NCBI RefSeq assembly: GCF_027492855.1
Contig: NZ_JAPUDY010000079.1
Span: forward strand, 1 to 55,683
Reading direction: 5' to 3'
From: Acidovorax sp.
GTDB lineage: Bacteria; Pseudomonadota; Gammaproteobacteria; Burkholderiales; Burkholderiaceae_C
Length of the DNA: 55,683 nucleotides
Part shown: one piece after another, positions 34,957 through 44,853 of the stretch
How the letters are laid out: every line of letters begins with the position of its first letter
How positions within the stretch are numbered: the first letter of the stretch is position 1
Notes under the pieces: generated by a model
Database searches by the model: none
Told to the model about the DNA's origin: nothing
What the model saw: only the letters and a program-made list of their open reading frames with translations
Made by a program: the position numbers and the translations under genes

Positions 34957-35595
34957 TCAGGTTCCGCCCACGTAGGGGTTGCTCTTGCGCTCTCGCCCAA
35001 ATGTGCTCTCCGGCCCATGGCCGGGGATGAACACTGTCTGATCCCCCATCGGCCACAGGCGCCCGGTGATGCTGTCGATGAGGTCTTGGTGGTTGCCCTG
35101 GGGGAAATCCGTGCGGCCGATGCTGCCTGCAAACAGCACGTCACCCACAAAGGCCCGGTCGATCTGTGGAGCATGGAACACCACATGGCCCGGCGTGTGT
35201 CCAGGGCAGTGGCGCACGTTCAGGGTTTCATTGCCGATCTGCACTTGGTCGCCATCGTGCAGCCAGCGTGTGGGCGTGAAGGGCTGCGCGGGCGGAAAGC
35301 CGAACATCGCGCTTTGTTGTGGCAGGCCGTCGATCCAGAACTGGTCGCCAGGGTGGGGCCCGACGATGGGAATGGACAGCCGCTGCGCCAACTCACCCGT
35401 CCCCCCTGCGTGGTCGATGTGGGCGTGGGTGAGCCAGATCTGTTCCAACGCAAGGCCCAGGCGCTTGGCCTCGGCCTGCAGCACATCCAGATCGCCGCCG
35501 GGGTCGATCACGGCAGCCTGCATAGTGGCATCGCACCAGACGAGGGAGCAGTTTTGCTGGAACGCGGTGACGGGGACGGTGAGGTAGCGGAGCAT
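34957..35595 (-). CDS. Metallo-beta-lactamase-fold hydrolase (glyoxalase II-like)
   Basis: 212 residues from the ATG at 35593-35595; the longer frame is rejected. Metal ligands: 'THAHIDHAGG' (HxHxDH), 'CPGHTPGH', 'FVGDVLFAGSIGRTDF' and a terminal 'IPGHGPEST'. This is the short YcbL/GloB-like class acting on thioesters such as lactoylglutathione; other thioester substrates are possible. Convergent with the esterase gene. Confidence 0.92.
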   Translation of the reverse strand: MLRYLTVPVTAFQQNCSLVWCDATMQAAVIDPGGDLDVLQAEAKRLGLALEQIWLTHAHIDHAGGTGELAQRLSIPIVGPHPGDQFWIDGLPQQSAMFGFPPAQPFTPTRWLHDGDQVQIGNETLNVRHCPGHTPGHVVFHAPQIDRAFVGDVLFAGSIGRTDFPQGNHQDLIDSITGRLWPMGDQTVFIPGHGPESTFGRERKSNPYVGGT

Positions 35596-35931
35596 GCGGG
35601 CAGGGCGTTGGGTTGAGGTGGACGAAAAGGGCTTCTTGTACACAGAGCGCGGTCGCAGACCGTGGGCCATTTGTTCGCGTGTTCCGTGAAGTATGCCAAT
35701 GGAGTGCGGGTGATGCTCCCTCAAGGTACAACTATTCCGAAAACTGAAACAGTCAGTTCGTGACTGAATGGTTTTTCATTGCCCTTCACCGGCGTAAAGT
35801 TCAACCCATCGATGAGCCGAACCCGCAAGGCGACTCACCGAACCCGGTGTGAAGTGGTTATGAGCATGTCGCTTTCACTCTCTTTACCCCGGCTTTTTTG
35901 AGACGCTTTTTAACTTCAAAGGATTTCCATC
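35596..35931. other. Non-coding interval upstream of the DUF4148 gene
   Basis: About 335 bp between divergent genes. It contains a small dyad CAGTCA-GTTCG-TGACTG (35750-35766) and a CACCG/CGGTG hairpin with a repeated CGAACCCG near 35820-35850. The SD AAAGGAT for the next gene is at its end. The dyad may be an operator, but I cannot assign a regulator. No ORF here looks real. Confidence 0.5.
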
Positions 35932-36228
35932 ATGAACAAGACCGCACGTTTCCTCTCCGTCGCTGCTGTGACTGCTTTCGTTTCTTTTGGCGCCCTGGCT
36001 GATGAAGCCGATGGTTCGCAATTTGCCCTGCAGTTCGAGACGAACCGCACCCGCGCTGAAGTGAACGCAGAAGCCGTGGTCGAAGCCCGCACCCACAACA
36101 TGGAACCCGCAGGTTCGCGCGTGGTGACTTACTCGTCCACAGCCGACCGCTCTGCCGTGCGTGCCCTGGCTGCTGAGGCTGTGCGCACGGGCCAGATTCC
36201 TCACGGCGAAATCGGCACCATCATGTAA
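35932..36228 (+). CDS. DUF4148 small periplasmic protein
   Basis: 98 residues. Signal peptide cleaved after 'SFGALA' (~23). The mature part repeats the DUF4148 theme: 'TRAEVNAEAVVEART' and 'DRSAVRALAAEAVRTGQI'. Such small exported proteins are abundant in Burkholderiales; role unknown. Strong SD (AAAGGAT) and its own terminator suggest high expression. Confidence 0.9.
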   Translation: MNKTARFLSVAAVTAFVSFGALADEADGSQFALQFETNRTRAEVNAEAVVEARTHNMEPAGSRVVTYSSTADRSAVRALAAEAVRTGQIPHGEIGTIM

Positions 36229-36339
36229 TTGAGGAATTGACGCAGTTGCGGGCCTTCCCATGGTGGTGGCATTTCACGGTCGTGGGTGCTGCTGCCATGG
36301 GGAGTGTTTTTAGACCCCCGCACTGATGCCAAGCAGACT

Positions 36340-36364
36340 GGGCTCCTATTGGGAGCCCTTTTTG
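36340..36364 (+). terminator. Rho-independent terminator
   Basis: GGGCTCC-TATT-GGGAGCCC followed by TTTTTT. It lies about 110 bp after the DUF4148 gene. Confidence 0.85.
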
Positions 36365-36392
36365 TTGGTGTGTTGCTGAAGGGCGCGTCAGG

Positions 36393-37208
36393 TCACAGCC
36401 CGAACTCGTAGTCCACCGTGATCGGCGCGTGGTCGGAGAATTTCACGTCCTTGTAGATGGACTCCGTGCGTGCCAGCGCCGCGAGTGCTGGGGTGGCCAG
36501 GTGGTAGTCCAGCCGCCAGCCCACGTTGTTGGCATAGGCCTGGCCGCGGTTGCTCCACCAGGTGTAGGCGGTGTCGGTGGCTGTGGGTTGCAACTGACGG
36601 TAGACGTCGATGATGCCGCCGCCTTCATCAGTTGTGTGCAACAACTTTGTCATCCAGGCCCGTTCTTCAGGCAAAAAGCCGCTGTTCTTCTGGTTGCTGC
36701 GCCAGTTCTTGAGGTCGATTTGCTGGTGCGCGATGTTGATGTCGCCACACAGGATGAATTCACGCTCAGCCTTCAGGCGCATGAGTTGGGGGTGGAACTC
36801 GGCGAGGAAGCGGAACTTGGCTTGCTGGCGTTCTTCGCCCGAGGAGCCGCTGGGAAAATAGGCGCTGATGATGGACAGCTTGCGGGCCGGTGTGTCAAAG
36901 CGCAGCTCGACATAGCGGCCTTCTGCATCGAATTCTTCAGATCCATAGCCAATCACTATGTCTGAAGGTTCGCGCCGGGTGTAAATGCCTACGCCCGAAT
37001 AGCCCTTTTTTTGGGCATAGTGGAAGTGGCCCTGCAGGTCGGCCAGACGTTCAAAGCGGTTGGCCATGTCGGGCGCTTGTGCCTTGACTTCCTGCACACA
37101 AATACAATCCGGCCGCGTGGCTGCCATCCAGCTTTCCACGCCTTTGCTGGTGGCCGAGCGGATGCCATTGAGATTGAGGCTGGTTAATTTGAACAAGGAT
37201 TTCCCCAT
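36393..37208 (-). CDS. xth: Exodeoxyribonuclease III (ExoIII/AP endonuclease)
   Basis: 271 residues. EEP-fold nuclease motifs: 'LNLNGIRSA' (Asn for metal/DNA), 'CVQEVKA' (Glu), 'YSGVGIYTR', 'CGDINIAH' (Asp-x-Asn), 'WRLDYHLAT' and a final 'SDHAPI' with the catalytic Asp-His. It repairs abasic sites and removes 3' blocks. The ATG at 37206-37208 overlaps the pyrE ATG on the other strand; no clear SD is seen, and a TTG four codons later is the alternative start. Confidence 0.92.
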   Translation of the reverse strand: MGKSLFKLTSLNLNGIRSATSKGVESWMAATRPDCICVQEVKAQAPDMANRFERLADLQGHFHYAQKKGYSGVGIYTRREPSDIVIGYGSEEFDAEGRYVELRFDTPARKLSIISAYFPSGSSGEERQQAKFRFLAEFHPQLMRLKAEREFILCGDINIAHQQIDLKNWRSNQKNSGFLPEERAWMTKLLHTTDEGGGIIDVYRQLQPTATDTAYTWWSNRGQAYANNVGWRLDYHLATPALAALARTESIYKDVKFSDHAPITVDYEFGL

Positions 37209-37905
37209 GGTGGATGTTGGCGGGCAAGCCCCTGAGCAGGGCCAACTGGCGCAGGATTTTGTACGTTTTGCCGTCGAGTCGGGCGTGCTGCGGTTTGGCG
37301 AGTTCAAGACCAAGGCCGGGCGCCTGAGCCCCTATTTCTTCAATGCCGGCCTGTTCGATGATGGCCGCAAGATCGGCCAGTTGGCGGAATTCTATGCAAA
37401 AGCCCTGCTGGCCAGCGGCATCGAGTTCGACATGGTCTTTGGCCCCGCGTACAAGGGCATTCCGCTGGCGGCCACCGTGGCGGTGGAGCTGGCCCGGCTG
37501 GGGCGCAACGTGCCCTTTGCCTACAACCGCAAAGAGGCCAAGGACCATGGCGAGGGTGGTACGCTGGTGGGGGCGCCGCTTCAGGGTCGGGTGCTTATCG
37601 TGGACGACGTGATGTCTGCCGGAACCGCCGCCCGCGAGTCCATCGCCATCATTCGCGCAGCCGGTGCCACGCCCCATGCGGTGGCCATTGCACTGGACCG
37701 GCAGGAAAAAGCCACGGAGAATGGTCAGGACGTGGCGCACAGTGCCGTGCAGTACGTGCGCAATCAATTGGGCATGCAGGTGTGTGCTATTGCGTGCCTG
37801 GCAGACTTATTGCTCTATCTGGAGCGTAATGGGGACGAGGTGATGCGCTCCCACCACGAGAAAGTGCTGGCCTACCGCCAGCGTTATGGTGTTAACGAGG
37901 GGTAG
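37207..37905 (+). CDS. pyrE: Orotate phosphoribosyltransferase
   Basis: 232 residues. '[21 protein letters not shown]' region binds orotate, '[15 protein letters not shown]' forms the flexible catalytic loop, and '[17 protein letters not shown]' is the PRPP-binding motif. Converts orotate and PRPP to OMP in pyrimidine synthesis. Start ATG at 37207 with AAGGA eight bases before. Its promoter must lie within the divergent exonuclease gene. Confidence 0.96.
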   Translation: MVDVGGQAPEQGQLAQDFVRFAVESGVLRFGEFKTKAGRLSPYFFNAGLFDDGRKIGQLAEFYAKALLASGIEFDMVFGPAYKGIPLAATVAVELARLGRNVPFAYNRKEAKDHGEGGTLVGAPLQGRVLIVDDVMSAGTAARESIAIIRAAGATPHAVAIALDRQEKATENGQDVAHSAVQYVRNQLGMQVCAIACLADLLLYLERNGDEVMRSHHEKVLAYRQRYGVNEG

Positions 37906-37911
37906 AAAACT

Positions 37912-38613
37912 TTGAGCAGCAAATCGGCGTGGAGGTTCATGGGCGGGGTTCTGTTGGTCACCCTGGCCGCCGATTTTGCGTGGGCGCAGGGTACGTCCAG
38001 CGGCATCTATACCTGTGTGGACCGCAATGGGCGGCGGCTGACCGCAGACCGCCCCATCGCCGAATGTCTGGACCGTGAACAGCGCGAACTGAGCCCATCG
38101 GGCACGGTGCGCAGGCAGATCGGCCCCTCGCTCACAGAGCAGGAACGCGCCGCCCAGGAGGCTCAGCGCCGTAAAGAGGCCGAGGCGCGCAGCCGTGACC
38201 TGGAAGAGCGGCGCCGCGAGCGCGTGCTCACCACCCGCTACCCCGACAAGGCCACCCACGACGTGGAGCGCACGGCGGCCATCCAGATGATCGATGACGT
38301 GACCGTCACCGCCGAGAAACGCATTGCCGAGCTCAAGCAGCAACACAAGGCCTTTGACGTGGAGATGGAGTTCTACAAGAGCGATCCCAACAAGGCGCCC
38401 ATGGCACTGCGCCGCCGGATTGCCGAAAACGAAGACAGCATCGCCGAGCAGCAGCGCTTCATTGCGGGGCAAGACCAGGAAAAACGGCGTGTGCACCAGC
38501 GCTTTGACGCCGAACTGGCCCATCTGCGCAAGCTGTGGGAGGCGCAACGCCTGCCAGCATCGGCCATGGCTCCCGCCAGCGAGGCTGCATCCCCGGCCCC
38601 AGGCACACGCTAA
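37912..38613 (+). CDS. DUF4124-type periplasmic coiled-coil protein
   Basis: 233 residues from a TTG (GAGGGG ten bases upstream). An ATG at 37939 is possible but would shorten the signal peptide ('RFMGGVLLVTLAADFAWAQ'). After cleavage comes the DUF4124 opening 'GIYTCVDRNGRRLTADRPI', then a long charged coiled coil (~75-210, rich in Glu, Arg, Gln) and a Pro/Ala tail. Periplasmic; role unknown. Six bases after pyrE, so likely cotranscribed. Confidence 0.82.
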   Translation: MSSKSAWRFMGGVLLVTLAADFAWAQGTSSGIYTCVDRNGRRLTADRPIAECLDREQRELSPSGTVRRQIGPSLTEQERAAQEAQRRKEAEARSRDLEERRRERVLTTRYPDKATHDVERTAAIQMIDDVTVTAEKRIAELKQQHKAFDVEMEFYKSDPNKAPMALRRRIAENEDSIAEQQRFIAGQDQEKRRVHQRFDAELAHLRKLWEAQRLPASAMAPASEAASPAPGTR

Positions 38614-38671
38614 CAGCCGCTTGTTTGCTGGCTGCTGCTGGGTATAGGCGGGCAGGAAAAAGGTGGGTCAC

Positions 38672-38710
38672 AAAAGAACAAAGGGGCCTCGTGGCCCCTT
38701 CGTTCTTTTT
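38672..38710. terminator. Bidirectional rho-independent terminator
   Basis: AAAGAAC-A-AAGGGGCC-TCGT-GGCCCCTT-C-GTTCTTTTT. A long stem with A and T runs on both sides, between the convergent DUF4124 and gatB genes. Confidence 0.9.
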
Positions 38711-38720
38711 GCGCTTGGCC

Positions 38721-40169
38721 TCAGCCCGCCAGCTTTGCGCGCAGCAGCTCGTTGACCTGCGTCGGGTTGGCCTTGCCCTTGCTGGCTTTCATGATCTGGC
38801 CCACCAGCGCGTTGAAGGCCTTGTCCTTGCCTGCACGGAACTGCGCCACGTTGTCGGCGTTGGCGGCGATGACCTCGTCGATGATTTTCTCCAGCGCGCC
38901 GGAGTCGTTCATCTGCTTGAGGCCCTTGGCTTCGATGACGGCATCCACCTCATGGCCCTCGCCGGTCCACAGAGCGTCGAACACCTGCTTGGCCGCGTTG
39001 TTGGAGACTGTGCCATCGGCAATGCGTGCAATCAGAGTGGCCAACTGGGCTGCGGACACCGGGGCTTGCTCGATGCCGGTTTCGGCCATGTTCAGGCGGC
39101 GCGACACCTCACCCATGATCCAGTTGCTGGCCAGTTTGGCCTGGCCGCAGGCCTTGGCCGCTGTCTCGAAGTAGGCGGCCATGGCTTTGCTCTGTGTGAG
39201 TGTCGTGGCGTCGTACTCGGGCAGGCCGTACTCGGCGACGAATCGTGCGGCCATGCTGCGAGGTAATTCGGCCATCAGCGCCCGTTGCTCTTGCACCCAC
39301 TGCTCTGAAATATGTAGCGGAGGCAGGTCGGGATCAGGGAAGTAGCGGTAGTCGGCCGCGTCCTCCTTGGTGCGCATCGCACGGGTCTCGCCTGTGTCGG
39401 GGTCGAACAGTACGGTGGCCTGCTGGATGGCGTGGCCGTCCTCAATCTGCTCGATCTGCCAGCGGATTTCGTAGTCGATGGCCTGCTGCATGAACTTGAA
39501 GCTATTCAGGTTCTTGATCTCGCGGCGCGTGCCCAGGGGCGCGCCGGGCTTGCGCACCGACACGTTGGCGTCGCAGCGGAAGCTGCCCTCTTGCATGTTG
39601 CCGTCGCAGATGCCGATCCAGGTGACGATCTTGTGCAGCTCCTTGGCATAGGCCACGGCCTCGTCGGACGAGCGCATATCGGGCTCGGTCACGATTTCCA
39701 GGAGCGGTGTGCCCGCGCGGTTCAGGTCGATGCCGCTTTGACCAATGAAGTCTTCGTGCAGCGACTTGCCTGCGTCTTCTTCCAGGTGAGCGCGCACCAG
39801 CCGCACGGTCTTCTTCTCGTCGCCCAAGAAGAACTCGACCTCGCCGCCTTGCACCACCGGGATCTCGAACTGGCTGATCTGGTAACCCTTGGGCAGGTCG
39901 GGGTAGAAATAGTTTTTACGAGCAAAAATGCTCACTGGCGCAATGTGGGAGCCCAGAGCCAGTCCTAATTTGATAGCGCAGACCACCGCTTCGCGGTTCA
40001 TCACCGGCAGCGTGCCGGGCAGGGCCAGGTCCACAGCGCAGGCCTGGGTGTTGGGCTCGGCGCCAAAGGCGGTGGGCGCGCGGCTGAAGATTTTGCTCTG
40101 CGTGGCGAGTTGGGTGTGGGTCTCGAAGCCGATGACGACCTCGTAGCCGTGGATCAGTTTGGCGGTCAT
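38721..40169 (-). CDS. gatB: Asp-tRNA(Asn)/Glu-tRNA(Gln) amidotransferase subunit B
   Basis: 482 residues, standard length. '[21 protein letters not shown]' at the N-terminus, '[15 protein letters not shown]' (metal/Cys site), '[11 protein letters not shown]', and the C-terminal YqeY-like tail domain ('[14 protein letters not shown]'). The subunit phosphorylates the misacylated tRNA and recognises it. One base after gatA, part of gatC-gatA-gatB. Confidence 0.97.
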   Translation of the reverse strand: MTAKLIHGYEVVIGFETHTQLATQSKIFSRAPTAFGAEPNTQACAVDLALPGTLPVMNREAVVCAIKLGLALGSHIAPVSIFARKNYFYPDLPKGYQISQFEIPVVQGGEVEFFLGDEKKTVRLVRAHLEEDAGKSLHEDFIGQSGIDLNRAGTPLLEIVTEPDMRSSDEAVAYAKELHKIVTWIGICDGNMQEGSFRCDANVSVRKPGAPLGTRREIKNLNSFKFMQQAIDYEIRWQIEQIEDGHAIQQATVLFDPDTGETRAMRTKEDAADYRYFPDPDLPPLHISEQWVQEQRALMAELPRSMAARFVAEYGLPEYDATTLTQSKAMAAYFETAAKACGQAKLASNWIMGEVSRRLNMAETGIEQAPVSAAQLATLIARIADGTVSNNAAKQVFDALWTGEGHEVDAVIEAKGLKQMNDSGALEKIIDEVIAANADNVAQFRAGKDKAFNALVGQIMKASKGKANPTQVNELLRAKLAG

Positions 40170-40170
40170 G

Positions 40171-41673
40171 TCAGAAACCCTCCGGACGGCGGAGGTGGAA
40201 ATCGGTGGCTTGCTGCAGGCGGTGCGCAGCGTTCAGAAGGCGGGCTTCCTGGAAGTAGTTGCCAATGAGCTGCAGGCCCACAGGCATGCCGCCTTCGCCA
40301 AAACCAGCGGGCACGCTCATGCCGGGCAGGCCGGCCAGCGAGCCGGGCAGGGTGAAGATGTCTGCCAGGTAGTCGGCCAGCGGGTCGTTGCCATGGTCGC
40401 CCAGCTTCCAGGCCACGGTGGGGGCCACGGGGCCGGCGATCACGTCGCAATTCTTGAAGGCGTTCTGGAAGTCGTCGGCAATCATGCGGCGGATTTTTTG
40501 CGCCTGCAGGTAGTAGGCGTCGTAGTAGCCGTGCGAGAGCACGTAGGCGCCAATCATGATGCGGCGCTTGACCTCGTCGCCAAAGCCTTCGGCGCGGGTT
40601 TTCTTGTACATGTCCACCAGATCGGTGTAGTCCTTGGCGCGGTGGCCGAACTTCACGCCGTCGAAACGGCTCAGGTTGGACGAGGCCTCGGCAGGCGCGA
40701 TGATGTAGTACACCGGGATGGACAACTCGGTGCGCGGCAAGCTGATGGGCACCAGTTTGGCGCCGAGTTTTTCGTATTCCTTGAGCGCAGCGTCCACGGC
40801 GGCGCGCACGTCGGGCGCCAGGCCGTCGCCAAAAAATTCAGCCGGGATGCCGATGCGCAGGCCGTCGATGCTGTTGTTCAGCTTCGCGCTGAAGTTCTCG
40901 GCAGGCACGTCAAGCGAGGTGGAGTCGCGGTCCGGGTCAGGGCCGCACATGGCCGACAGCAGCAGCGCGCAATCCTCGGCGCTGCGGGCCATGGGGCCGG
41001 CCTGGTCCAGGCTGGAGGCAAAAGCGATCATGCCGTAGCGGCTGGCGCGGCCATAGGTGGGCTTGATGCCGGTGATACCGCAGAACGAGGCGGGCTGGCG
41101 GATGGAGCCGCCCGTGTCGGTGCCGGTGACGGCCGGGGCCAGGCGTGCGGCCACGGCCACAGCGCTGCCGCCGGACGATCCGCCCGGGATGCGGTCGGTG
41201 TCCCAGGGGTTGCGCACGGGGGCGGGGGCATCAAAGCCCACGGGGGCCACGGCCGAGTTTTCGTTGGACGAGCCCATCGCGAACTCGTCGCAGTTGAGCT
41301 TGCCCAGCGTTACGGCACCCGCATCGGCCAGCTTGGTGACCACGGTGGCGTCAAACGGCGACTGGTAACCCGCAAGCATCCTGGAGCCTGCGGTGCTGGG
41401 GAAGTTGCGGGTGACGAAAATGTCCTTGTGCGCAATCGGCACGCCCTCCAGCGCGCCTGCGGTGCCCGCAGCAAGGCGTGCATCGGCGGCTTGCGCTTGT
41501 GCCAGGGTGGCGTCTTCATTCAGTGCCACGTAGGCGCCCAGATTCTGGTGTGCCTGGGCGCGGGCCAGAAAATGCCGGGCGGCTTCGACGGCAGAAAACT
41601 GCTTGTTTTGCAGGCCAGCGGCCAGCTCGGTCACGCTGAGGTCGTGCAGGGCTTTGTGGGTTGTGGTTGTCAT
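40171..41673 (-). CDS. gatA: Asp-tRNA(Asn)/Glu-tRNA(Gln) amidotransferase subunit A
   Basis: 500 residues. Amidase-signature triad: Lys83 in 'IAHKDIF', cis-Ser166 in 'GGSSGGSA', nucleophile Ser190 in '[11 protein letters not shown]'. It releases ammonia from glutamine for transamidation. Middle gene of gatCAB, seven bases after gatC. Confidence 0.97.
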   Translation of the reverse strand: MTTTTHKALHDLSVTELAAGLQNKQFSAVEAARHFLARAQAHQNLGAYVALNEDATLAQAQAADARLAAGTAGALEGVPIAHKDIFVTRNFPSTAGSRMLAGYQSPFDATVVTKLADAGAVTLGKLNCDEFAMGSSNENSAVAPVGFDAPAPVRNPWDTDRIPGGSSGGSAVAVAARLAPAVTGTDTGGSIRQPASFCGITGIKPTYGRASRYGMIAFASSLDQAGPMARSAEDCALLLSAMCGPDPDRDSTSLDVPAENFSAKLNNSIDGLRIGIPAEFFGDGLAPDVRAAVDAALKEYEKLGAKLVPISLPRTELSIPVYYIIAPAEASSNLSRFDGVKFGHRAKDYTDLVDMYKKTRAEGFGDEVKRRIMIGAYVLSHGYYDAYYLQAQKIRRMIADDFQNAFKNCDVIAGPVAPTVAWKLGDHGNDPLADYLADIFTLPGSLAGLPGMSVPAGFGEGGMPVGLQLIGNYFQEARLLNAAHRLQQATDFHLRRPEGF

Positions 41674-41680
41674 GCGGGCC

Positions 41681-41980
41681 TCACTCGATCACTTTGGGCA
41701 CGAGGAACAGGCCGCGTTCGACAGCGGGGGCGCTCTTTTGGTTGGCTTCGCGCTGGTTGGGCTCGCTGGCCACGTCTTCGCGCAGCCGCAGGGCCACATC
41801 CTGTATGGCGGCCACGGGGTGGGCCAGGGGCGTGAGGCCCGAGGTATCCACAGCCCGCATCTGTTCCACGATGTCAAAGAAGCCGTTGAGCTGTGTGAGC
41901 ATGCGCTCACTTTCGGAGGGTGTCAGCTCAAGCCGTGCCAGATTGGCAATGCGGCCGATGTCCTGGGGGGTCAGTGCCAT
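41681..41980 (-). CDS. gatC: Asp-tRNA(Asn)/Glu-tRNA(Gln) amidotransferase subunit C
   Basis: 99 residues from the ATG at 41978-41980, the family's usual '[19 protein letters not shown]' start; a longer frame adds unrelated hydrophobic residues. Typical '[18 protein letters not shown]' middle and 'LFLVPKVIE' end. It holds A and B together. First gene of gatCAB, divergent from mreB. No good SD is visible. Confidence 0.95.
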   Translation of the reverse strand: MALTPQDIGRIANLARLELTPSESERMLTQLNGFFDIVEQMRAVDTSGLTPLAHPVAAIQDVALRLREDVASEPNQREANQKSAPAVERGLFLVPKVIE

Positions 41981-42184
41981 AGGGAGAAGAATCAAGAGAA
42001 ACCAGAAGTAAAGCTGTGCTCCGGGCTGGGCCACGGGGAGTTATTCACAGGGGATGGGGTATTATCCCGGCTTTGCCGCAAAGCTCCCAAAATAGGAGTC
42101 ATTTGCGTGAAAACAGCCCTAGACAGCCCCCAAAACCAGGCGATAGCAGGCCGACGCGCGCGCTATGCCCGAGAGGATTCTTGA
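41981..42184. promoter_or_regulatory. Divergent gatC / mreB promoter region
   Basis: 204 bp between the two start codons. A TATTAT (42060-42065) is a plausible -10 for mreB, but I see no convincing -35. AGAGGA precedes the mreB ATG. A DnaA-box-like TTATTCACA (42041-42049) stands alone and is probably chance. Confidence 0.4.
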
Positions 42185-43228
<1,044 letters not shown>

Positions 43229-43369
43229 GCCAGTGGGCCTGGTAATTGCAGGCACTTTCCACTCTGAAATCCGCTCATGAACTGCATGACCGCACCCGCC
43301 CCAAGGCTTCATCTTGAGCATGTGCCCGTGGAACGGCTTCCACGCGGCCAGTCCTGATCGCGGCGCACC

Positions 43370-44293
43370 ATGCCATTGGGTACCCTGGAGCGCAGCGCTC
43401 CCCCATTCTTCAAGCAGGGCCCTTCGGCCCTGTCGCGTTTGGCCGTGTTCAGCGCGCTGGCCCTGTTCCTGATGGTGGCGGACGCGCGGTTCAAGATCAC
43501 CGACCCGTTCCGCAAAGTGGTGGCCACCGTGCTGTACCCGGTGCAATGGCTGATGCTCCAACCGGTGGAATTCGCCAGCCACGGCTCCAGCTATTTCCAG
43601 TCGCTGAAGACTGCGCAGAACGATCTGGACGCAGCCCATAAAAAGATGACGGCGATGGGCCAGCGCGCCAACCAGGCCGAGCAACTCGCCCTGGAAAACG
43701 GCCGCCTGCGCGCGCTGCTGGCATTGCGTGACCGCCTGGAAACCCCCGCCCAGGCGGCCGAGGTGATCTACGACACCGCTGACCCGTACACGCGCAGCGT
43801 GGTGCTGGACCGGGGCCAGGTGGGTGGTGTGGAGCTGGGTTCGCCGGTGATGGACGAGGCCGGGGTGCTGGGCCAGGTCACGCGTGTTTTCCCCCTGGTG
43901 AGCGAGGTCACTCTGTTGGTGGACCGCGACCAGGCCATCCCTGTGCTGAACATCCGTACCGGCGTGCGGGGTGTGGCCTATGGCGACCCTGTGGCGGGCC
44001 ACGGCGGTGGCATGGAACTGCGTTTCATGCCCGCCAATGCCGACATCCGCGAAGACGATTTGCTGACCACCAGCGGCGTGGACGGCCTGTACCCGCCGGG
44101 TTTGCCCGTGGCGCGGGTGGTGCGCGTGGAGCGCCGGGCCGATTCTGCCTTTGCCCGGATTTACTGCGTGCCGTTGGCCCAGGTGCAGGGTGCCCGCCAT
44201 GTGGTGGTGCTCAAGCCGCTGGCCGACAACGAACTGCCCCGGCCTGAACCTGCGCACCCAGCGCCTGCCGCCAAACGGGGAGGACGCAAGTGA
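43370..44293 (+). CDS. mreC: Rod-shape protein MreC
   Basis: 307 residues. One TM segment at about 22-40, a periplasmic coiled coil (~70-110, 'ALENGRLRALLALRDRL'), then the two beta-barrels ('VVLDRGQVGGVELGSPVMDEAGVLGQV' region). C-terminal tail Pro/Ala rich. It links MreB to PBP2. 141 bp after mreB; the gap shows no gene. No strong SD. Confidence 0.95.
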   Translation: MPLGTLERSAPPFFKQGPSALSRLAVFSALALFLMVADARFKITDPFRKVVATVLYPVQWLMLQPVEFASHGSSYFQSLKTAQNDLDAAHKKMTAMGQRANQAEQLALENGRLRALLALRDRLETPAQAAEVIYDTADPYTRSVVLDRGQVGGVELGSPVMDEAGVLGQVTRVFPLVSEVTLLVDRDQAIPVLNIRTGVRGVAYGDPVAGHGGGMELRFMPANADIREDDLLTTSGVDGLYPPGLPVARVVRVERRADSAFARIYCVPLAQVQGARHVVVLKPLADNELPRPEPAHPAPAAKRGGRK

Positions 44294-44324
44294 GCCACAC
44301 GCCCCTTCTGAAAGGATGCACGCC

Positions 44325-44843
44325 ATGATCATGCCGCGTGGTGAGCCTCTGCTGATGCCGGTGAACCCGGTGTTCATCTGGGCCAGCCTGGTGGCGGGCC
44401 TGGCCCTCAACATGCTGCCGCTGGGCCGCATCGTCTGGACGCCCGATTGGCTGATGGTGCTGCTTGTCTTCTGGGGTGTGCACCAGCCGCTGCGCATTGG
44501 CATGGGGGCTGCTTTCGTGCTGGGGCTGTGTATGGACGTGAGCCAGTCGGCCTTGTTGGGGCAGCATGCCTTGTCCTACACGGTGCTGTCTTTTGGCGCC
44601 ATCGCCATGCACCGCCGCTTGCTGTGGTTCAGCGTTCCCTCGCAGGCACTGCAGGTGTTTCCCCTGTTTGCGCTGGCCCACGCGATCGAGCTCTTGCTGC
44701 GCATGGCCGCCGGAGGCATCTTTCCGGGGTTGTTGAGTTTTCTGGCGCCGCTGATCGAAGCGCTGCTCTGGCCCCTGGCCAGCTGGGTGCTGTTGGCGCC
44801 CCAGCGCCGCCCGCCCGACAGCGACCAGAACCGACCCCTATGA
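44325..44843 (+). CDS. mreD: Rod-shape protein MreD
   Basis: 172 residues from the ATG at 44325, nine bases after AAAGG; an upstream in-frame ATG at 44316 overlaps that SD. Five to six hydrophobic segments with 'FVLGLCMDVSQSALLGQHAL', the usual MreD central block. Membrane partner of MreC. Confidence 0.92.
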   Translation: MIMPRGEPLLMPVNPVFIWASLVAGLALNMLPLGRIVWTPDWLMVLLVFWGVHQPLRIGMGAAFVLGLCMDVSQSALLGQHALSYTVLSFGAIAMHRRLLWFSVPSQALQVFPLFALAHAIELLLRMAAGGIFPGLLSFLAPLIEALLWPLASWVLLAPQRRPPDSDQNRPL

Positions 44844-44853
44844 AGGCCTTGGC

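Noticed and set aside
42041-42049. DnaA-box-like TTATTCACA
   Set aside because: A single copy without neighbours, no dnaA, dnaN or AT-rich unwinding region; chance match.
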